Below, piece after piece: positions 60,118 to 64,000 of a stretch of DNA of 64,000 nt. The notes beneath the pieces are model-generated. The model saw only the letters and a list, made by a program, of their open reading frames with translations, ran no database searches and had not been told where the DNA came from. The stretch comes from Morganella psychrotolerans (lineage in GTDB: Bacteria; Pseudomonadota; Gammaproteobacteria; Enterobacterales; Enterobacteriaceae), in assembly GCF_001676155.1 (NCBI RefSeq), contig NZ_LZEW01000030.1, forward strand, positions 154,445-218,444, given 5' to 3'. Each line of letters starts with the position of its first letter. Position 1 is the first letter of the stretch. The position numbers and the translations under genes are program-made.

Positions 60118-60408
60118 ATGCTATATACTGTCAGCCAATCGCCATTTCGTACTGATATTCAATCATTACTGAATTTGTTGTCCTCTGAGGATGACATCCT
60201 GTTTACCGAAGATGGCGTAATAGCAGCAACGAACGAAAACCCGTTGTTGCTGGCGCTTATTCAGTCGGGTCATATTCCCTGTGTGTTGCGGGAGGATGCG
60301 CAAGCACGCGGTTTACTACCGTACCTCTCCGGCAAAGTAAAAATCATAGACTATAATGGTTTTATTGAACTTACTGTCACACACACGCAGCATTTTGCGT
60401 GGGAATAG
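60118..60408 (+). CDS. tusB: Sulfur-relay protein TusB
   Basis: A 96-residue DsrH-like protein (E. coli 95) starting MLYTVSQSPFRTDIQSLLNL. Third TusBCD subunit, 19 nt after tusC. An open frame upstream to 60055 has no family similarity. The str operon promoter follows. Confidence 0.93.
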   Translation: MLYTVSQSPFRTDIQSLLNLLSSEDDILFTEDGVIAATNENPLLLALIQSGHIPCVLREDAQARGLLPYLSGKVKIIDYNGFIELTVTHTQHFAWE

Positions 60409-60428
60409 CAAATATCATTGTATATTTC

Positions 60429-61483
<1,055 letters not shown>

Positions 61484-61562
61484 TCAAACGGTAGCGAATT
61501 GTGTATAGGGTAGCCAATTGGCTACCCGACCAAATCAAACGAACGACCTAAGAGAGGAAATA

Positions 61563-63689
61563 ATGGCTCGTCAAACACCCATTTCACGTTACCGTAATAT
61601 CGGTATCAGTGCACATATCGACGCCGGTAAAACCACCACCACAGAACGTATTCTGTTCTATACAGGTGTGAACCATAAAATTGGTGAAACTCACGAAGGT
61701 TCTGCAACAATGGACTGGATGGAGCAGGAACAAGAGCGTGGTATTACTATCACCTCCGCAGCAACCACTGCGTTCTGGTCCGGTATGGGTAAACAATTTG
61801 AACCACACCGCGTCAACATCATTGACACCCCGGGGCACGTTGACTTCACAATCGAAGTAGAACGTTCCATGCGTGTTCTTGATGGTGCTGTGATGGTTTA
61901 CTGTGCTGTTGGTGGTGTTCAGCCACAGTCTGAAACCGTATGGCGTCAGGCGAACAAATATCATGTACCACGTATCGCGTTCGTTAATAAAATGGACCGT
62001 ATGGGTGCAAACTTCCTGAAAGTTGTTGATCAGATCAAAACCCGCTTAGGGGCAACTCCGGTTCCTCTTCAGATCGCTATCGGCGCTGAAGAGTCATTCA
62101 CCGGTGTGGTTGACCTGGTCAAAATGAAAGCGATTCAGTGGAGTGAAGAAGATCAGGGCGCAAGCTTTGTCTACGAAGATATCCCTGCAAATCTGCAGGA
62201 ATTAGCTAAAGAATGGCACCAGAATCTGGTTGAAGCCGCAGCTGAAGCATCAGATGAACTGATGGAAAAATATCTCGGCGGCGAAGAACTGACTGAAGCT
62301 GAAATTAAAGCAGCATTACGTCAGCGCGTTCTGGCTAACGAAATTATCCTGGTTACCTGTGGTTCTGCATTTAAGAACAAAGGTGTTCAGGCAATGCTGG
62401 ATGCAGTTATTGAATATCTGCCTTCTCCATCAGAAGTACCTGCAATCAAAGGTATTCTGGATGATGGCAAAGACACGCCTGCGGAACGTCATTCAACTGA
62501 CGAAGACCCGTTTGCTGCGCTGGCATTCAAAATTGCAACAGACCCGTTCGTGGGTAACCTGACGTTCTTCCGCGTATACTCTGGTGTTGTTAACTCCGGT
62601 GATACCGTACTGAACCCGGTTAAATCGAAAAAAGAACGCTTTGGTCGTATCGTTCAGATGCACGCTAACAAGCGTGAAGAGATCAAAGAAGTTCGCGCTG
62701 GTGACATTGCAGCAGCAATCGGTCTGAAAGACGTAACGACGGGTGACACTCTGTGTGCCATCGATGCGCCAATCATCCTGGAACGTATGGAGTTCCCTGA
62801 GCCGGTAATTTCTGTTGCTATCGAACCGAAAACTAAAGTTGACCAAGAAAAAATGGGTATCGCACTGGGCCGTCTGGCGCAGGAAGATCCATCTTTCCGT
62901 GTATCAACTGACGAAGAATCTGGTCAGACAATCATCGCAGGTATGGGTGAACTTCACCTGGATGTTCTGGTTGACCGTATGCGTCGCGAGTTTAAAGTTG
63001 AAGCGAACGTGGGTAAACCACAAGTTGCTTACCGTGAAGCGATCACAATTAAAGCAGCTGATGTTGAAGGTAAGCACGCGAAACAGTCAGGCGGTCGTGG
63101 TCAGTACGGTCATGTTATTATCGACATGTTCCCACTGAACAAAAAGAATGCTGACGGCGTCAACATGGAATACGAATTTGTCAACGAAATCAAAGGTGGT
63201 GTGATTCCTGGTGAATACATCCCGGCAGTTGATAAAGGTATTCAGGAGCAGCTGAAATCTGGTCCGTTAGCAGGCTACCCTGTTGTAAACATGGGTGTTC
63301 GTCTGCACTACGGTTCATACCATGACGTCGACTCCTCTGAACTGGCGTTTAAACTGGCTGCATCGCTGGCATTTAAAGATGGCTTCAAAAAAGCGAAACC
63401 TGTGCTGCTGGAACCAATCATGAAAGTTGAGGTGGAAACACCTGAAGACTACATGGGTGACGTAATTGGTGACCTGAACCGTCGTCGCGGTATGATCGAA
63501 GGTATGGATGACATGCCTACCGGTAAAATCGTACGTGCGCAAGTGCCACTGTCTGAAATGTTTGGTTATGCAACTGACCTGCGTTCACAGACCCAGGGTC
63601 GTGCTTCTTACTCCATGGAATTCCTGAAGTATAATGAAGCGCCGAACAACGTGGCTCAGGCTATCATTGAAGCGCGTAATGCAAAATAA
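61563..63689 (+). CDS. fusA: Elongation factor G
   Basis: A 708-residue translocation GTPase (E. coli 704). Start at [20 protein letters not shown] behind AGAGGAAATA; 15 upstream codons in frame are not part of the family. G1 [12 protein letters not shown]2 [10 protein letters not shown]3 DTPGHVD and G4 NKMD are all intact. Third gene of the str operon. Confidence 0.98.
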   Translation: MARQTPISRYRNIGISAHIDAGKTTTTERILFYTGVNHKIGETHEGSATMDWMEQEQERGITITSAATTAFWSGMGKQFEPHRVNIIDTPGHVDFTIEVERSMRVLDGAVMVYCAVGGVQPQSETVWRQANKYHVPRIAFVNKMDRMGANFLKVVDQIKTRLGATPVPLQIAIGAEESFTGVVDLVKMKAIQWSEEDQGASFVYEDIPANLQELAKEWHQNLVEAAAEASDELMEKYLGGEELTEAEIKAALRQRVLANEIILVTCGSAFKNKGVQAMLDAVIEYLPSPSEVPAIKGILDDGKDTPAERHSTDEDPFAALAFKIATDPFVGNLTFFRVYSGVVNSGDTVLNPVKSKKERFGRIVQMHANKREEIKEVRAGDIAAAIGLKDVTTGDTLCAIDAPIILERMEFPEPVISVAIEPKTKVDQEKMGIALGRLAQEDPSFRVSTDEESGQTIIAGMGELHLDVLVDRMRREFKVEANVGKPQVAYREAITIKAADVEGKHAKQSGGRGQYGHVIIDMFPLNKKNADGVNMEYEFVNEIKGGVIPGEYIPAVDKGIQEQLKSGPLAGYPVVNMGVRLHYGSYHDVDSSELAFKLAASLAFKDGFKKAKPVLLEPIMKVEVETPEDYMGDVIGDLNRRRGMIEGMDDMPTGKIVRAQVPLSEMFGYATDLRSQTQGRASYSMEFLKYNEAPNNVAQAIIEARNAK

Positions 63690-63720
63690 TCGGTTATTAC
63701 CGGTTTAACTCGTTAATTTC

Positions 63721-64000
<280 letters not shown>

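Overview
The window is chromosomal DNA of an enterobacterium, most likely Morganella morganii or a close Morganellaceae relative. The protein sequences are close to Escherichia coli, the gene blocks are those of the E. coli 75-87 min region in rearranged order, base composition looks near 50 percent GC (unlike AT-rich Proteus and Providencia), and 127-bp ERIC repeats are common. The species call is inference from memory; no search was run.

Layout. 1-5486: 5' end of spoT, rpoZ, gmk (minus), ligB, yicG, yidR and lipoprotein gene yidQ. 5487-6134: two full ERIC repeats and a terminator that may end a small RNA. 6133-9938: tag and glyQS. 9939-13362: a two-partner-secretion pair, frameshifted tpsA (minus) and tpsB (plus), on either side of a tRNA-Pro(UGG). 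13802-19623: the dppABCDF dipeptide importer. 19729-24947: a PdeK remnant without catalytic domains, yhjJ, a class C-type serine hydrolase, a tautomerase and yhjD. 25247-26426: two unrecognised accessory genes, one a lipoprotein. 26466-30927: yqjC, rlmJ, gor, an orphan microcin-like peptide gene, idi, hdeB. 31139-39625: fused mobA-mobB, yihD, srkA, dsbA, polA, a peptide deformylase, Spot 42 RNA and engB. 40180-46608: ppiA, pabA, argD, crp, yhfA, prkB, yheU, yheT. 46704-51454: an insertion with a LysE exporter, a solitary HicB-like protein and the murP/murQ/murR recycling module. 51493-64000: yheS, kefGB, yheV, slyD, slyX, fkpA, yheO, tusDCB and the str operon rpsL-rpsG-fusA-tufA, the last cut by the window end.

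The genes are mostly core functions: translation, (p)ppGpp, glycine charging, peptide import, redox and periplasmic folding, molybdenum cofactor, DNA repair and replication, catabolite control, and wobble-uridine thiolation. Accessory content sits in small islands at 9.9-13.3, 25.2-26.4, 29.4-29.9 and 46.7-51.4 kb.

Most notable: (1) a 59-aa ORF at 29693-29872 with a microcin V-type double-glycine leader and no immunity or export gene beside it; (2) nine coding frames (tpsA three times, dppF, polA, murP, tusD and two accessory genes) that are each broken by exactly one extra A/T in a homopolymer of 7 or more, plus one missing G in srkA. Since polA and dppF are included, this looks like a sequencing or assembly artefact first, with slippage or phase variation as the alternative; (3) ERIC repeats placed directly against ribosome binding sites and in the crp leader. 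No CRISPR array, insertion sequence, integrase or prophage gene was seen.
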